Shown in pieces: positions 1 to 9,570 of a DNA stretch of 64,000 nt (within the stretch, counting starts at the first letter, position 1; each line of letters starts with the position of its first letter). Location: the NCBI RefSeq assembly GCF_014174275.1, contig NZ_JABEQK010000003.1:124001-188000 (forward strand). Direction: 5' to 3'. Both the position numbers and the translations under genes were made by a program. The stretch is from Gluconacetobacter takamatsuzukensis. GTDB lineage: Bacteria > Pseudomonadota > Alphaproteobacteria > Acetobacterales > Acetobacteraceae. Under the pieces are notes generated by a model that worked only from the letters and a program-made list of their open reading frames with translations, searched no databases and was not told the origin of the DNA.

Positions 1-209
1 CAGCCACCGCCGACCCAGACCCAGCCGGGGCGCGGCGGCGGCACGATTTCGGCACGCGGGGGCGGCATGGGCGGCGGCGCCCAGCCGGGCGTCACCGGAC
101 CGTAGCGATAGGCCTGCGCCTGGGCCGGGGCAGCATCGCCCACCGCCATGGCGCCGCCGGCGACAACGCCCAGCGCCAGCAGGGCACCCCTGACAATCTG
201 CCTGTTCAT
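1..209 (-). CDS. Partial exported Pro/Trp-rich protein (N-terminus only)
   Basis: Only the first 69 or so residues are in the window; the gene runs off the left edge. It starts with a clear Sec signal peptide (MNRQIVRG, a hydrophobic Ala/Leu/Val stretch, then AAPAQAQA), so the mature part should be periplasmic or at the surface. It continues with a proline-rich segment and the motif GWVWVGGGW, which resembles the start of the WXXGXW repeats found in small exported proteins of unknown role. An AGGAG ribosome binding site lies about 8 bases before the ATG. The function is not known. Confidence 0.6.
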   Translation of the reverse strand, partial: MNRQIVRGALLALGVVAGGAMAVGDAAPAQAQAYRYGPVTPGWAPPPMPPPRAEIVPPPRPGWVWVGGG

Positions 210-320
210 GCGAACCAACTCCTGTTTGCACACGGGATCTTTGCGTCCCGTCAGGAGCAATATGGCCCTATCATCATGGCACTGGAATGGCGAAACCCGG
301 CGGCATGAAGCGGCGAGCCA

Positions 321-1724
321 TCACGAAGGCGCACGACCGCCCCGGCGCGGCGTGACCACGCCCAGCACCACGATCAGGATCAGCGTCAGGCTGCCCAGCT
401 CGATCTGCACCCGCGTGTCCGGCGTCAGCAGCATCGTCACCATCACCAGCATGATCGCGCCGACCGTCAGCCAGGACAGATAGGGAAACAGCAGCATCGG
501 AAAGGCCGGCTGCCGCCCCTCGCCATGCATCCGCCGGCGCAGCGCGATCTGGGCAAAGACCACCATCAGATAGTCGAACAGGATGATCGCGCCCGATGCG
601 TTGAGCAGGAAGCCGAACACCTCGCCGGGGAAGGTCGCCGCGATCACCGTCAGCACGGCGGCCACCAGGCTGCCGATCGCAATCGCGCGGCGCGGCGCCC
701 CGCTGGGCCCGGTGCGCACCAGCGCCGCCGGCGCATCGCCATGCGCTGCCATCTCGAACAGGATGCGCGAGGTGACATACAGCGTGGAATTCAGGCACGA
801 CGCAATCGCCACCAGCACCACCACCGTCATCGCGGTCTCGGCCCCCGGAATGCCGATCCGGTGCAGCACGTCGAGGAACGGCGAATGGCCGGCGCGGATC
901 TCGTTCCACGGAATCAGGCACAGGATCACGCCCAGCGAGCCCATGTAGAACAGCATGACGCGGACCACGACGGTGCGGATGGCCTGGACGATATTATAGC
1001 CCGGATTATCGGTCTCCGCCGCCGCGACGGTTGCGATCTCGGCCCCCGCGAAGGTGAACAGGATCGCCGGCATCAGCGACAGCGAGGCCCCGAATCCGTG
1101 GGGCATGAACCCGCCCTGGTCCCACAGATGCGCGATGCCGCCATGCAGCGACGAGCCGATTACCCCGAACAGCGCCAGCCCCGCGATGACCGTGAAGATG
1201 CCGATCGCCGAGATCTTCATCAGCGAGAACCAGAATTCGAACTCGCCATACCCCCGGACCGACCCCATGTTGACGGCCGTCATCAGCCCGATCAGCGCCA
1301 GCGCCACCGGCAACTGGGCCACGCCCAGCATCGGCGCCACAATCAGGGCCGCCGCCTTGGCCTCAACCGACGCCACCACCACCCAGAACAGCCAGTACGA
1401 CCAGCCGGTGACGAAGGCGGCCCGATGCCCCAGCCCGCGCCGCACATGCCCGACGAACGACCCGGCCTCCGGGCAGTCGATGGCCATCTCCCCCAGCATC
1501 CGCATGACCAGAAAGACGATCATCCCGGCCATCAGGTACGACAATAGCACCAGCGGCCCCGCCCCCTGGATCATGACCGACGTGTTGACGAACAGCCCGG
1601 CCCCCACCATGCCGCCGATCGCGATCATGGAAACGTGGCGGGTGCGCAACGAATGGGCCAGGCCGCCCCCGTTGGCGGGCGCCGCATCCGGCAGGCTGTC
1701 GTCGATCGGTGTGGGGTTCAGCAT
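321..1724 (-). CDS. APC-family amino acid permease (GabP/CycA type)
   Basis: 467-residue inner-membrane transporter with about 12 hydrophobic segments, the usual size for the amino acid-polyamine-organocation family. Near the N-terminus it has the family glycine-rich first helix (GGMVGAGLFV), followed by EMAIDCPEAGSF and an FTFAGAEIATVAAAE helix typical of the GABA/aromatic/cycloserine branch. The start was chosen at MLNPTPID because its ATG overlaps the stop of the upstream eipB gene (ATGCTGA, 7-base overlap), so the two are probably co-transcribed and translationally coupled. The substrate cannot be read from sequence; a neutral amino acid or GABA by proton symport is typical of the family. 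Confidence 0.85.
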   Translation of the reverse strand: MLNPTPIDDSLPDAAPANGGGLAHSLRTRHVSMIAIGGMVGAGLFVNTSVMIQGAGPLVLLSYLMAGMIVFLVMRMLGEMAIDCPEAGSFVGHVRRGLGHRAAFVTGWSYWLFWVVVASVEAKAAALIVAPMLGVAQLPVALALIGLMTAVNMGSVRGYGEFEFWFSLMKISAIGIFTVIAGLALFGVIGSSLHGGIAHLWDQGGFMPHGFGASLSLMPAILFTFAGAEIATVAAAETDNPGYNIVQAIRTVVVRVMLFYMGSLGVILCLIPWNEIRAGHSPFLDVLHRIGIPGAETAMTVVVLVAIASCLNSTLYVTSRILFEMAAHGDAPAALVRTGPSGAPRRAIAIGSLVAAVLTVIAATFPGEVFGFLLNASGAIILFDYLMVVFAQIALRRRMHGEGRQPAFPMLLFPYLSWLTVGAIMLVMVTMLLTPDTRVQIELGSLTLILIVVLGVVTPRRGGRAPS

Positions 1725-2554
1725 CGGTGGCCTTCCGGGGCTGGGGTGAAACTGTGCAGCGTGCCGTGCATGCGGAAATCTCCGAAATCCATGTCCAGAT
1801 CGTCGGATACGCCGTTGGCGAAATAGCGCATCCCGATCTCGTAATCGGGGCGCATGTCGTGCGACGCGGCGGTATAGAACGCCACATGCACCCGGCCGGA
1901 CGGCAGGCGGGCCAGCGCCGGAAACGGGCTGGCCGTGGGCGGCTGGTGCCACCCGAGAATCATGATGTACGTATCCTGCGGCCCATCCTCGCCGGTTCCG
2001 TCGAACAGGCTCGGCGCCAGCGAGGCCTGCCCCCGCTCGCCCGCGCTGATGATCGCCCTGGTATGGGCCATCGGGAACAGGGTTCCGGCCGGCAGGGTGA
2101 TCGTGTGCGCGCGCGGCTGGGTATAGCGGATCTCGCCGCCCGTCGGGGTCATCGTCGCCTCGCCCGTCACCCGGCTGGCCGGATGTCCGTTCGTGGTCTG
2201 GACGGTCTGGAATACCAGGTCGTGCCCGTCCTTGGCCTCCAGCGTCGCGTAATCCGACACCATCTCGGTCACGCTGCCCGAGCGCGAGACCGTCTGCAGC
2301 TTCAGTTGCTGCTGGGTCGACCATGCCGAGCAGGCGTCGCTGACCGCATAGGTCATGGTCCCGCTGGCGGAAATCGTATCGCCGCCGGTCACGGCGACCA
2401 GCGTCAGGTCATACACCGCGCGATGAGGCGCCAGCGCCACCGGCGCCTCTGCCAGGGCCGGGTCGGCCGCCCCCCACAGCACGGCCACCAGGGCCGCCGC
2501 CGGCAGCCCCCAGCCCGGCCGCGCCATGGCGGCGGATCGGATGCTTCGTTTCAT
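1718..2554 (-). CDS. eipB: Periplasmic cell-envelope integrity protein EipB (DUF1849)
   Basis: 278-residue protein with an N-terminal signal peptide (hydrophobic LPAAALVAVLWGAA, ending ADPALAEA). The body has the DUF1849/EipB pattern: APHRAVYDLTL, GTMTYAVSDACSAW, then QTTNG and FPMAHT further on. EipB folds as a beta-spiral and carries a conserved disulfide. Here Cys75 (DACSAW) and the very last residue Cys278 are well placed to form it. EipB supports envelope integrity in Alphaproteobacteria. The start at MKRSIRS was picked because signal peptides begin this way; MARPGWG nine residues later is possible, and neither has a strong ribosome binding site. The downstream permease overlaps its stop codon. 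Confidence 0.8.
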   Translation of the reverse strand: MKRSIRSAAMARPGWGLPAAALVAVLWGAADPALAEAPVALAPHRAVYDLTLVAVTGGDTISASGTMTYAVSDACSAWSTQQQLKLQTVSRSGSVTEMVSDYATLEAKDGHDLVFQTVQTTNGHPASRVTGEATMTPTGGEIRYTQPRAHTITLPAGTLFPMAHTRAIISAGERGQASLAPSLFDGTGEDGPQDTYIMILGWHQPPTASPFPALARLPSGRVHVAFYTAASHDMRPDYEIGMRYFANGVSDDLDMDFGDFRMHGTLHSFTPAPEGHRC

Positions 2555-2621
2555 GCCCGCAGCAGAGCCCATCGCGCCTTTTCGCGCAATGATGCTCCGC
2601 GGTCGACGCGGCATCTCCGGC

Positions 2622-4433
2622 CTATTCCGCCGGCTTGGTCTCCCTGGCGGCCGACGGCTTGGGCCGCGGCAGGTCGAGCGCCAGCGACAGTTCCTTCAGC
2701 CGCTCGGGCGGCACCGGCGCCGGGGCGCCCATCATCAGGTCCTCGCCCTGCTGGTTCAGCGGGAACAGGATGACCTCGCGGATGTTCGGCTCGTCGGCCA
2801 GCAGCATGACCATGCGATCCACGCCGGGCGCCGAACCGCCATGCGGCGGTGCGCCGTAGCGGAAGGCGTTCAGCATGCCGCCGAAACGGGCCTCGACCTC
2901 GCTGGCCGGATAGCCCGCCAGTTCGAACGCGCGGATCATCACATCCGGACGATGGTTGCGGATCGCGCCCGAGGACAGTTCGATGCCGTTGCACACGATA
3001 TCGTACTGATAGGCCGTGATCGTCAGCGGGTCCTGGCTGTTCAGCGCCTCCAGCCCGCCCTGCGGCATCGAGAACGGGTTGTGCGAGAAATCGATCTGCC
3101 CCGTTTCCTCGTTGCGCTCGTACATCGGGAAGTCGGTGATCCAGCAGAAGCGGAAGGCATTCTGCTCGATCAGCTCCAGCTCGGTGGCCACGCGCGTGCG
3201 CACCTGGCCCGAGAATTTCACGACCTCGTCGCCCTTGCCCGCCGCGAAGAACACGGCATCGCCCGCCTTCAGGCCGGTCGCTTCGCGGATCGCCGCCACG
3301 CGCTCGGGCTCCAGGTTCTTCGCGATCGGGCCCTTGCCGCCTTCCTCGTCGAAGATGATGTAGCCCAGGCCGCCGGCCCCGGCCTCGCGCGCCCAGGCAT
3401 TCAGCTTGTCATAGAAGGCGCGCGGACGGTCGCCCGCCCCCGGCGCGGGAATCGCGCGCACTTCGCCGCCATCGGCCACGATGCGGGCAAACAGCCCGAA
3501 TCCGGAATTGGCGAACGACTCGGTCACGTCGCTGATCAGCAGCGGGTTGCGCAGGTCTGGCTTGTCGCTGCCGTACAGCTTCATCGCCGTGGCATAGGGA
3601 ATCCGCTCGAAGGGCGCCGCGCTGACCGTGCGCCCGCCGCCGAACTCGCGGAACACGTCTTCCATCACCGGCTCCAGGGTCGCGAACACGTCTTCCTGCG
3701 TCGCGAAGGCCATCTCGAAGTCGAGCTGGTAGAACTCGCCCGGCGAGCGGTCGGCCCGCGCCGCCTCGTCGCGGAAACAGGGCGCGATCTGGAAATACCG
3801 GTCGAACCCGGCGACCATCGCCAGCTGCTTGAACTGCTGCGGGGCCTGCGGCAGGGCATAGAACTTGCCCGGATGCATGCGCGCCGGCACCAGGAAGTCG
3901 CGCGCTCCCTCGGGGGAGGACGCCGTCAGGATCGGCGTCTGGAACTCGATGAACCCCTGGTCCGTCATGCGGCGGCGCAGGCTGGCAATCACCTGCGAGC
4001 GCAGCAGGATGTTGCGATGCACCTTGTCGCGCCGCAGGTCGATATAGCGATAGGTCAGGCGCAGGTCTTCGGGATAGTTCTCATGCCCCGCGACCTGGAA
4101 GGGCAGCACGTCGGCCGCCGACTGCACGTCTACCGTCTGCGCGCGCAACTCGATATCGCCGGTCGGCAGGTTGGGGTTGCGCGTCGCATCGTCGCGCAGC
4201 ACGACCTCGCCCGTCACCGTCAGCACGCTTTCCACGCGCACGCGCTCGACCGCCTCCAGCACCGGCGAACCGGCGGGAATCACGATCTGGGTCATGCCGA
4301 AATGGTCGCGCAGGTCGATGAACAGCAGACCGCCATGATCGCGCTTGCTGTGCACCCAGCCGGAGAGGCGGGCGGTCTGCCCGGCGTCGCTGGCCCGAAG
4401 GGCGGCGCAGCTATGGGTACGGTAGGGATGCAT
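2622..4433 (-). CDS. aspS: Aspartate--tRNA(Asp/Asn) ligase
   Basis: 603-residue bacterial-type AspRS. It has an N-terminal OB-fold anticodon domain ([20 protein letters not shown]), class II motif 2 ([16 protein letters not shown]), a bacterial GAD insertion and motif 3 ([14 protein letters not shown]) near the C-terminus. It charges tRNA with aspartate. His33 in RDHGG is the residue linked to non-discriminating enzymes, which also aspartylate tRNA(Asn) for conversion by GatCAB; discriminating E. coli AspRS has Leu (RDLGS) there. The non-discriminating assignment is therefore inference from one position. The start at MHPYRTHSC follows a CAGGACC ribosome binding region. Confidence 0.95.
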   Translation of the reverse strand: MHPYRTHSCAALRASDAGQTARLSGWVHSKRDHGGLLFIDLRDHFGMTQIVIPAGSPVLEAVERVRVESVLTVTGEVVLRDDATRNPNLPTGDIELRAQTVDVQSAADVLPFQVAGHENYPEDLRLTYRYIDLRRDKVHRNILLRSQVIASLRRRMTDQGFIEFQTPILTASSPEGARDFLVPARMHPGKFYALPQAPQQFKQLAMVAGFDRYFQIAPCFRDEAARADRSPGEFYQLDFEMAFATQEDVFATLEPVMEDVFREFGGGRTVSAAPFERIPYATAMKLYGSDKPDLRNPLLISDVTESFANSGFGLFARIVADGGEVRAIPAPGAGDRPRAFYDKLNAWAREAGAGGLGYIIFDEEGGKGPIAKNLEPERVAAIREATGLKAGDAVFFAAGKGDEVVKFSGQVRTRVATELELIEQNAFRFCWITDFPMYERNEETGQIDFSHNPFSMPQGGLEALNSQDPLTITAYQYDIVCNGIELSSGAIRNHRPDVMIRAFELAGYPASEVEARFGGMLNAFRYGAPPHGGSAPGVDRMVMLLADEPNIREVILFPLNQQGEDLMMGAPAPVPPERLKELSLALDLPRPKPSAARETKPAE

Positions 4434-4466
4434 GGTCCGGTCCTGTGTCACCAAGAAACAAGGGAC

Positions 4467-4483
4467 GGGGCGCGACGCGCCCC
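4467..4483 (-). terminator. Short GC hairpin between mtnA and aspS
   Basis: Perfect inverted repeat GGGGCGCG-A-CGCGCCCC. On the minus strand it follows the mtnA stop by about 80 bases and is followed by a moderately T-rich stretch (CCTTGTTTCTTGG). It could end or weaken mtnA transcription before aspS. There is no clean T-run and the loop is one base, so this is tentative. Confidence 0.3.
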
Positions 4484-4562
4484 GGTCGATCGAAGGCGGA
4501 GGAAGCCGGGCCGGGCCGCCCCTGTCAAGGCCTGCCTTCGCCCACCAGCCTCCGCCCCGCCG

Positions 4563-5666
<1,104 letters not shown>

Positions 5667-5729
5667 GCCGCACGGTTCCAATGGCTGGGAAAAAGGCCGC
5701 GCAGGGAAGCACCCAAACGGCGCGGCATC

Positions 5730-5803
5730 AAGCCCGCAACCGTCAGGCTGCGGGCTTCGGGCGGCAGTGTATCAGGTTCACGCGCCCGATGGGCGTGAAC
5801 CTG
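5730..5803 (-). terminator. Two strong hairpins between htpG and mtnA
   Basis: Just past the htpG stop there is an 11-bp stem (CAGGTTCACGC, 5773-5783, with GCGTGAACCTG, 5793-5803). Further on is a 9-bp stem (AAGCCCGCA, 5730-5738, with TGCGGGCTT, 5749-5757). Both stems are perfect. Neither has a clear U-run on the minus strand, so they may be a weak terminator, an mRNA-stability element or a 5' leader structure of mtnA. Confidence 0.5.
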
Positions 5804-5815
5804 TCATGGCAGGCT

Positions 5816-7699
5816 TCAGGCCGCCCCACCCTGGACATGGGTCAGGGTCGCGGTCAGCCGGCTGGCGAACGCGGTCGGGTCCTTCAGGCTCTCGCCTTCC
5901 TGGATCCGGGCGATGTCCAGCAGGATCAGCGCGGTGTCGGTCACCGATTCACCCCGCGCCACCCGTGCCGCCAGGTCGCGGATCAGCGGGTGCGCCGGAT
6001 TGACCTCCAGCACCGGCGCCTGGTCCGGCACGGCCTGGCCGCTGCGGCGCAGCAGGCGCTGCAACTGCAGGTCGGGCCCATGGCCGGCCGCCGCCAGCAC
6101 CACCGCGCTGCTCACCAGCCGCGTGCTGCCCCGCACCTCGGACACCGCATCGCCCAGCGCGTCCTTCAGCGCCGGCAGCAGCGTGTCCAGCTCCGCCTTC
6201 TCGCCTTCCGACAGCGGGGCCTCGAACTTCTCCAGGTCGGCATGGCTCTGGCTGACGCTGCGCAGGGGCTTGCCCTCGAACGTGCCCAGCCGCTCGGGCC
6301 AGAAGGAATCGACCGGATCCGTCAGCAGCAGCACCTCGATCCCGCGTGCCTTGAAGCCCTCCAGCTGCGGCGAGGCCGGCAGCGTGTCGGGATTGTCGCC
6401 CGTCAGGTAATAGATCGCCTCCTGCCCGTCCTTCATCCGCGCCACATAGTCGGCCAGCGTCGTCCAGCCCTCTTCGGTGCTGGAGCGGAACCGGGCCAGA
6501 CCCGCCAGGTCGGTGCGGTATTCCGCGTCGTCCCAGATCCCTTCCTTCACCACCGGGCCGAAATTCTCCCAGAATCCGGCATAGGATTCGGCATCCTTGG
6601 CGCGGGTACGCAGCTCGTTCAGCACGCGGTTGGTCACGGCCTTGCGGATGCGCGCCAGCACCGGCGTCGCCTGCAACATCTCGCGCGAGACGTTCAGCGG
6701 CAAATCCTCGGTATCGACCACGCCCTGCACGAAGCGCAGCCAGGGCGGCAGCAGGGCTGCGTCGTCGGTGATGAACATGCGGCGGACATGCAGCCGCACC
6801 CGGCTTTCGCGCACCTGCTCGCCGAACTCGAACGGCCGGCTGCCGGGGATGAACAGCAGGGCCGTAAAGTCGATCGTGCCTTCGGCATGCCAATGCAGCG
6901 TCGCCCAGGGCGTATCGAAATTATGGCTGACATGGCGGTAGAATTCGGTCAGCTGCTCTTCCGTCACCTCGCTGCGCGGCTTGCGCCACAGGGCGGTGCC
7001 CGCATTGGCCGCCTTGTCCTCGCCGTCGCTGTGGATCGTGATCGGCCAGGCAATATGGTCGGCCCATTTCCGCACGATCGCTTCCAGCCGCCAGGCGTCC
7101 AGGAACTCGTCGGCATCCTCCTTCATGTACAGGATGATGTCGGTGCCCGGCTGCTCGCGCGTGGCGGGACTGAGGGTGAAGCTGCCCTTGCCGTCCGACG
7201 ACCAGCGCCAGGCCTCGTCGGTCCCGGCGCGGCGCGACACCACGTCGACATGGTCCGCCACCATGAAGGCGGCATAGAAGCCGACGCCGAACTGCCCGAT
7301 CAGGCCGGAGCGCTCCTCGGGCTTGTGCTTGGCCAGTTCCTCGCCGAACGCGCGGGTGCCGGAGCGCGCGATGGTGCCCAGGTTGCGCGCCAGCTCTTCC
7401 TTGCTCATGCCCGCGCCATCATCGCTGATGGTCAGGCGCCGCGCGTCCTTGTCGGGCTCGATGCGCACCTTCGCGCCCTCGGGCAGCGCCTGGGCGGCAT
7501 CGGTCAGCGCCTCGAAGCGCCGGCGGTCGGTGGCGTCGGCGGCGTTGGCCACCAGTTCGCGCAGGAAAATCTCGCGCTCGGAATACAGCGCATGCACCAC
7601 CAAATCGAGCAGGCGCCCGACCTCCGCGCTGAAAGCATGTTCCTCGCCACCCGTGGCAGCGGGGCGGCCCGCATCGGGGCCGGCAGGCTGATCGACCAT
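5816..7699 (-). CDS. htpG: Molecular chaperone HtpG (Hsp90)
   Basis: 627-residue cytosolic Hsp90 homologue, the usual bacterial length. The N-terminal GHKL ATPase domain shows [20 protein letters not shown] (ATP-binding helix with the magnesium Asn), the [11 protein letters not shown] motif and the lid [15 protein letters not shown]. The middle domain carries the conserved arginine region ([19 protein letters not shown]). The sequence has NAADAT in place of the more common NASDA. The start at MVDQPAG was chosen because a GAGAGAGAG tract lies a suitable distance upstream; an ATG ten codons earlier lacks a good site. Confidence 0.95.
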   Translation of the reverse strand: MVDQPAGPDAGRPAATGGEEHAFSAEVGRLLDLVVHALYSEREIFLRELVANAADATDRRRFEALTDAAQALPEGAKVRIEPDKDARRLTISDDGAGMSKEELARNLGTIARSGTRAFGEELAKHKPEERSGLIGQFGVGFYAAFMVADHVDVVSRRAGTDEAWRWSSDGKGSFTLSPATREQPGTDIILYMKEDADEFLDAWRLEAIVRKWADHIAWPITIHSDGEDKAANAGTALWRKPRSEVTEEQLTEFYRHVSHNFDTPWATLHWHAEGTIDFTALLFIPGSRPFEFGEQVRESRVRLHVRRMFITDDAALLPPWLRFVQGVVDTEDLPLNVSREMLQATPVLARIRKAVTNRVLNELRTRAKDAESYAGFWENFGPVVKEGIWDDAEYRTDLAGLARFRSSTEEGWTTLADYVARMKDGQEAIYYLTGDNPDTLPASPQLEGFKARGIEVLLLTDPVDSFWPERLGTFEGKPLRSVSQSHADLEKFEAPLSEGEKAELDTLLPALKDALGDAVSEVRGSTRLVSSAVVLAAAGHGPDLQLQRLLRRSGQAVPDQAPVLEVNPAHPLIRDLAARVARGESVTDTALILLDIARIQEGESLKDPTAFASRLTATLTHVQGGAA

Positions 7700-7793
7700 G
7701 TCGGAAATCTCTCTCTCAGATAAACTCATCCAGACCCAGCATATGGGTCACGAACATCATGATTTCAACGGCCTGCGCCGCCCCGATCGTCCG

Positions 7794-8426
7794 TTACTCG
7801 AAATCGGCCGGCAGGTCCGGCTGGCGGTAATGGTCGAACATGCGCCCGATCTGCGCCGGCAGCACCCGGCCCAGCGACAGATCGGCCGGGATCTCGTCGG
7901 GGCCGAACCAGCCGATCTCCGAAGTCTCGATGCTGGTGGCGGCCTCCCCGCCCGCCAGGTCGCACAGGAAGAACAGCTTGGCGCAGGAGAACGCCTTGTG
8001 GTCGTGGCCCTGCCGGGTACGGTCCCACACCGCCGCCAGCCGGCGCACCGTGGCGATATAGCCGCTCTCCTCCAGCACTTCCTTCACCGCGTTCTCGGCC
8101 GGGGTCAGGTTCACATCCGCCCAGCCGCCCGGCAGGGTCCAGCGCCCCCCGTCCAGCACCTCGCGCACCATCAGGATCCGCCCCGCCGCGTCGAACACGG
8201 CGGCGCGCACATCGATCTTGGGCGTGGCATAGCCTTCCTGGCCGGCGAACAGGGTCTCGATCCGCGCCACGGCCTCGCCTGTGCCCGCCGCCATCATGCG
8301 GGCCGCGATCGTACGCAGCATCTCGTACCGCTCGCGATCGAACGGGTCGCGGGTAAAGGTCAGGCCGGTCTGGGCAATGGCCTGGATCTCGCGCGCCCAG
8401 ACCAGCCAGTCGGGCTCGCCGCTCAT
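7794..8426 (-). CDS. NUDIX hydrolase with family-specific N-terminal domain
   Basis: 210-residue hydrolase of the ADP-ribose/nucleoside-diphosphate-X class that carries an N-terminal helical domain (about residues 5-65) before the NUDIX fold. The NUDIX box is at residues 101-123 and keeps the metal-binding core KEVLEE (Glu116, Glu119, Glu120). The first glutamate of the consensus is Leu107 and the usual arginine is Lys115. The ATG overlaps the stop of the upstream cupin gene by four bases (ATGA), so it is the last gene of a coupled operon with a purine permease. The exact substrate is unknown. Confidence 0.8.
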   Translation of the reverse strand: MSGEPDWLVWAREIQAIAQTGLTFTRDPFDRERYEMLRTIAARMMAAGTGEAVARIETLFAGQEGYATPKIDVRAAVFDAAGRILMVREVLDGGRWTLPGGWADVNLTPAENAVKEVLEESGYIATVRRLAAVWDRTRQGHDHKAFSCAKLFFLCDLAGGEAATSIETSEIGWFGPDEIPADLSLGRVLPAQIGRMFDHYRQPDLPADFE

Positions 8427-8899
8427 GCCCCTGCTCCGTCCGGCGTCCAGCCCGGCGGGGCCAGCTCGAAACCCGCGAACTGAAACGCCGGGGCCACGAT
8501 GCAGCCCACCACGCTCCATGCCCCCAGCGATTCGGCCGCCTGCCAGCCCATCACCGGCACCACCGCCTGCTGAATCTGCCCTTCGCCGGGGCACGGCCCC
8601 AGAATCACGGCCTCCTCCACCCCGTCTCGCGCGATGCGCAGCCGCAGCGGCGCGCCGCCCTGCCAGCACCAGATTTCGGCGGCATCGACCCGGTGCCAGT
8701 GCGACCGCTCGCCCCGCGCGAGCAGGAACTGGATGGTCGTCGCCACGCCGCGCCCGCCATCCGGCGGCGTGTCGCGCCACAATTCGCGATACCACCCGCC
8801 CTCGGGGTGCGGCGACAGGGCCAGTGCCTCACGCACCGTCTCCGCCGGCAGGTCGGGATTCCGCAGATCGATTTCAGGTCGGGTCATGGCATCTCTCAT
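8423..8899 (-). CDS. DUF985 / cupin_5 family protein
   Basis: 158-residue cupin-fold protein. It opens with the family signature LSPHPEGGWYRELW, then HWHRVDAAEIWCWQGG with the conserved His/Asp/Glu of the barrel, and ends with VGCIVAPAFQFAGFEL. The family's biochemical role is not settled; some members have been discussed as sugar or nucleotide-sugar epimerase-like. Two starts are possible: ATG at 8899, overlapping the preceding stop as ATGA, or ATG at 8887, which has a GAGAG just ahead. The overlap fits the pattern of the operon. The 3' end overlaps the NUDIX start by four bases. Confidence 0.75.
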   Translation of the reverse strand: MRDAMTRPEIDLRNPDLPAETVREALALSPHPEGGWYRELWRDTPPDGGRGVATTIQFLLARGERSHWHRVDAAEIWCWQGGAPLRLRIARDGVEEAVILGPCPGEGQIQQAVVPVMGWQAAESLGAWSVVGCIVAPAFQFAGFELAPPGWTPDGAGA

Positions 8900-9570
8900 C
8901 TTGCGACAGGCGGCGGAAAATCCAGCATGGCGCCGGTATAGGTCTCCACCACCTCGCTGAACGGCAATCCGTCCGGCCGATACAGCAACGCGCGATGACG
9001 CAGGATCTCGGCGGGGATGGCGATCGTGCCTGCGCCGGCCGGCGGCAGGCCCCGATGCTCCCACCCCTCGGGCAGCGGCGCGAACAGGCGCGTACTGTCC
9101 AGGGTTCGCCGGGTAAAATGCAGGTCCGCCACCACATGGCCGAACGCGGTGTCGGTCCGCGACAACTGGTCGTTCATCGCCGGGGTCAGGCGCGCGGGCA
9201 CATACCAGTTATCCGCCACCGACAGCACGCGCCCCCCGCAGGCCAGTTCCACCCGGCGATAGGCGACCGGCTCATCGGCGCTCACCGCCAAATCCCGCCG
9301 CTGCCCTTCACTCGGCACCCGCGCAATGCCCGGCAGGCGGCGCGCCACCACATGGGCCACCGGCGCCAGGCCGTGGTCGCGGCACCAGCCCTCCAGCGTC
9401 AGGGTCGCGCTGGGGTGGGACAGCAGGCGGGCATCCAGCGTCGCGATCAGGGCTTCCAGTTCCAGCCGTGCCTGCGGCGTGTCGGGCCACATGTTCTCCC
9501 CTTCCGTCGCGGCGGCAGGCGTGGCGAAGGACAGGCCCGCGACCAGCAGGGCCGCCCACGCCGTCTTCAC
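8896..9570 (-). CDS. Exported chorismate lyase/UTRA-fold-like protein
   Basis: 224-residue protein starting at a GTG that overlaps the permease stop (GTGA). The first 21 residues form a signal peptide (KTAWAALLVAGLSFATPAAA), so it should act in the periplasm. The mature part resembles the chorismate pyruvate-lyase (UbiC)/UTRA fold: a long strand before DNWYVPARLTPAMN, then LSRTDTAFGHVVADL and LLYRPDGLPFSEVVETY. The glutamate used by UbiC for catalysis is not evident (TLDSTRLF at that place), and cytosolic UbiC has no signal peptide. A true chorismate lyase role is therefore doubtful; ligand binding is more likely. The fold call rests on pattern similarity only. Confidence 0.55.
   Translation of the reverse strand: MKTAWAALLVAGLSFATPAAATEGENMWPDTPQARLELEALIATLDARLLSHPSATLTLEGWCRDHGLAPVAHVVARRLPGIARVPSEGQRRDLAVSADEPVAYRRVELACGGRVLSVADNWYVPARLTPAMNDQLSRTDTAFGHVVADLHFTRRTLDSTRLFAPLPEGWEHRGLPPAGAGTIAIPAEILRHRALLYRPDGLPFSEVVETYTGAMLDFPPPVAR

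Noticed and set aside
5667-5815. SAM riboswitch upstream of mtnA
   Set aside because: Two strong hairpins are present, but no SAM-riboswitch consensus (kink-turn or pseudoknot pattern) was seen.
5681-7723. Very long open frames opposite htpG, kup, recQ, aspS and cydCD
   Set aside because: In G+C-rich DNA the opposite strand stays open over real genes. These frames have Arg/Gln/Gly-biased composition, no recognisable domain, and lie wholly antisense to well-supported genes.
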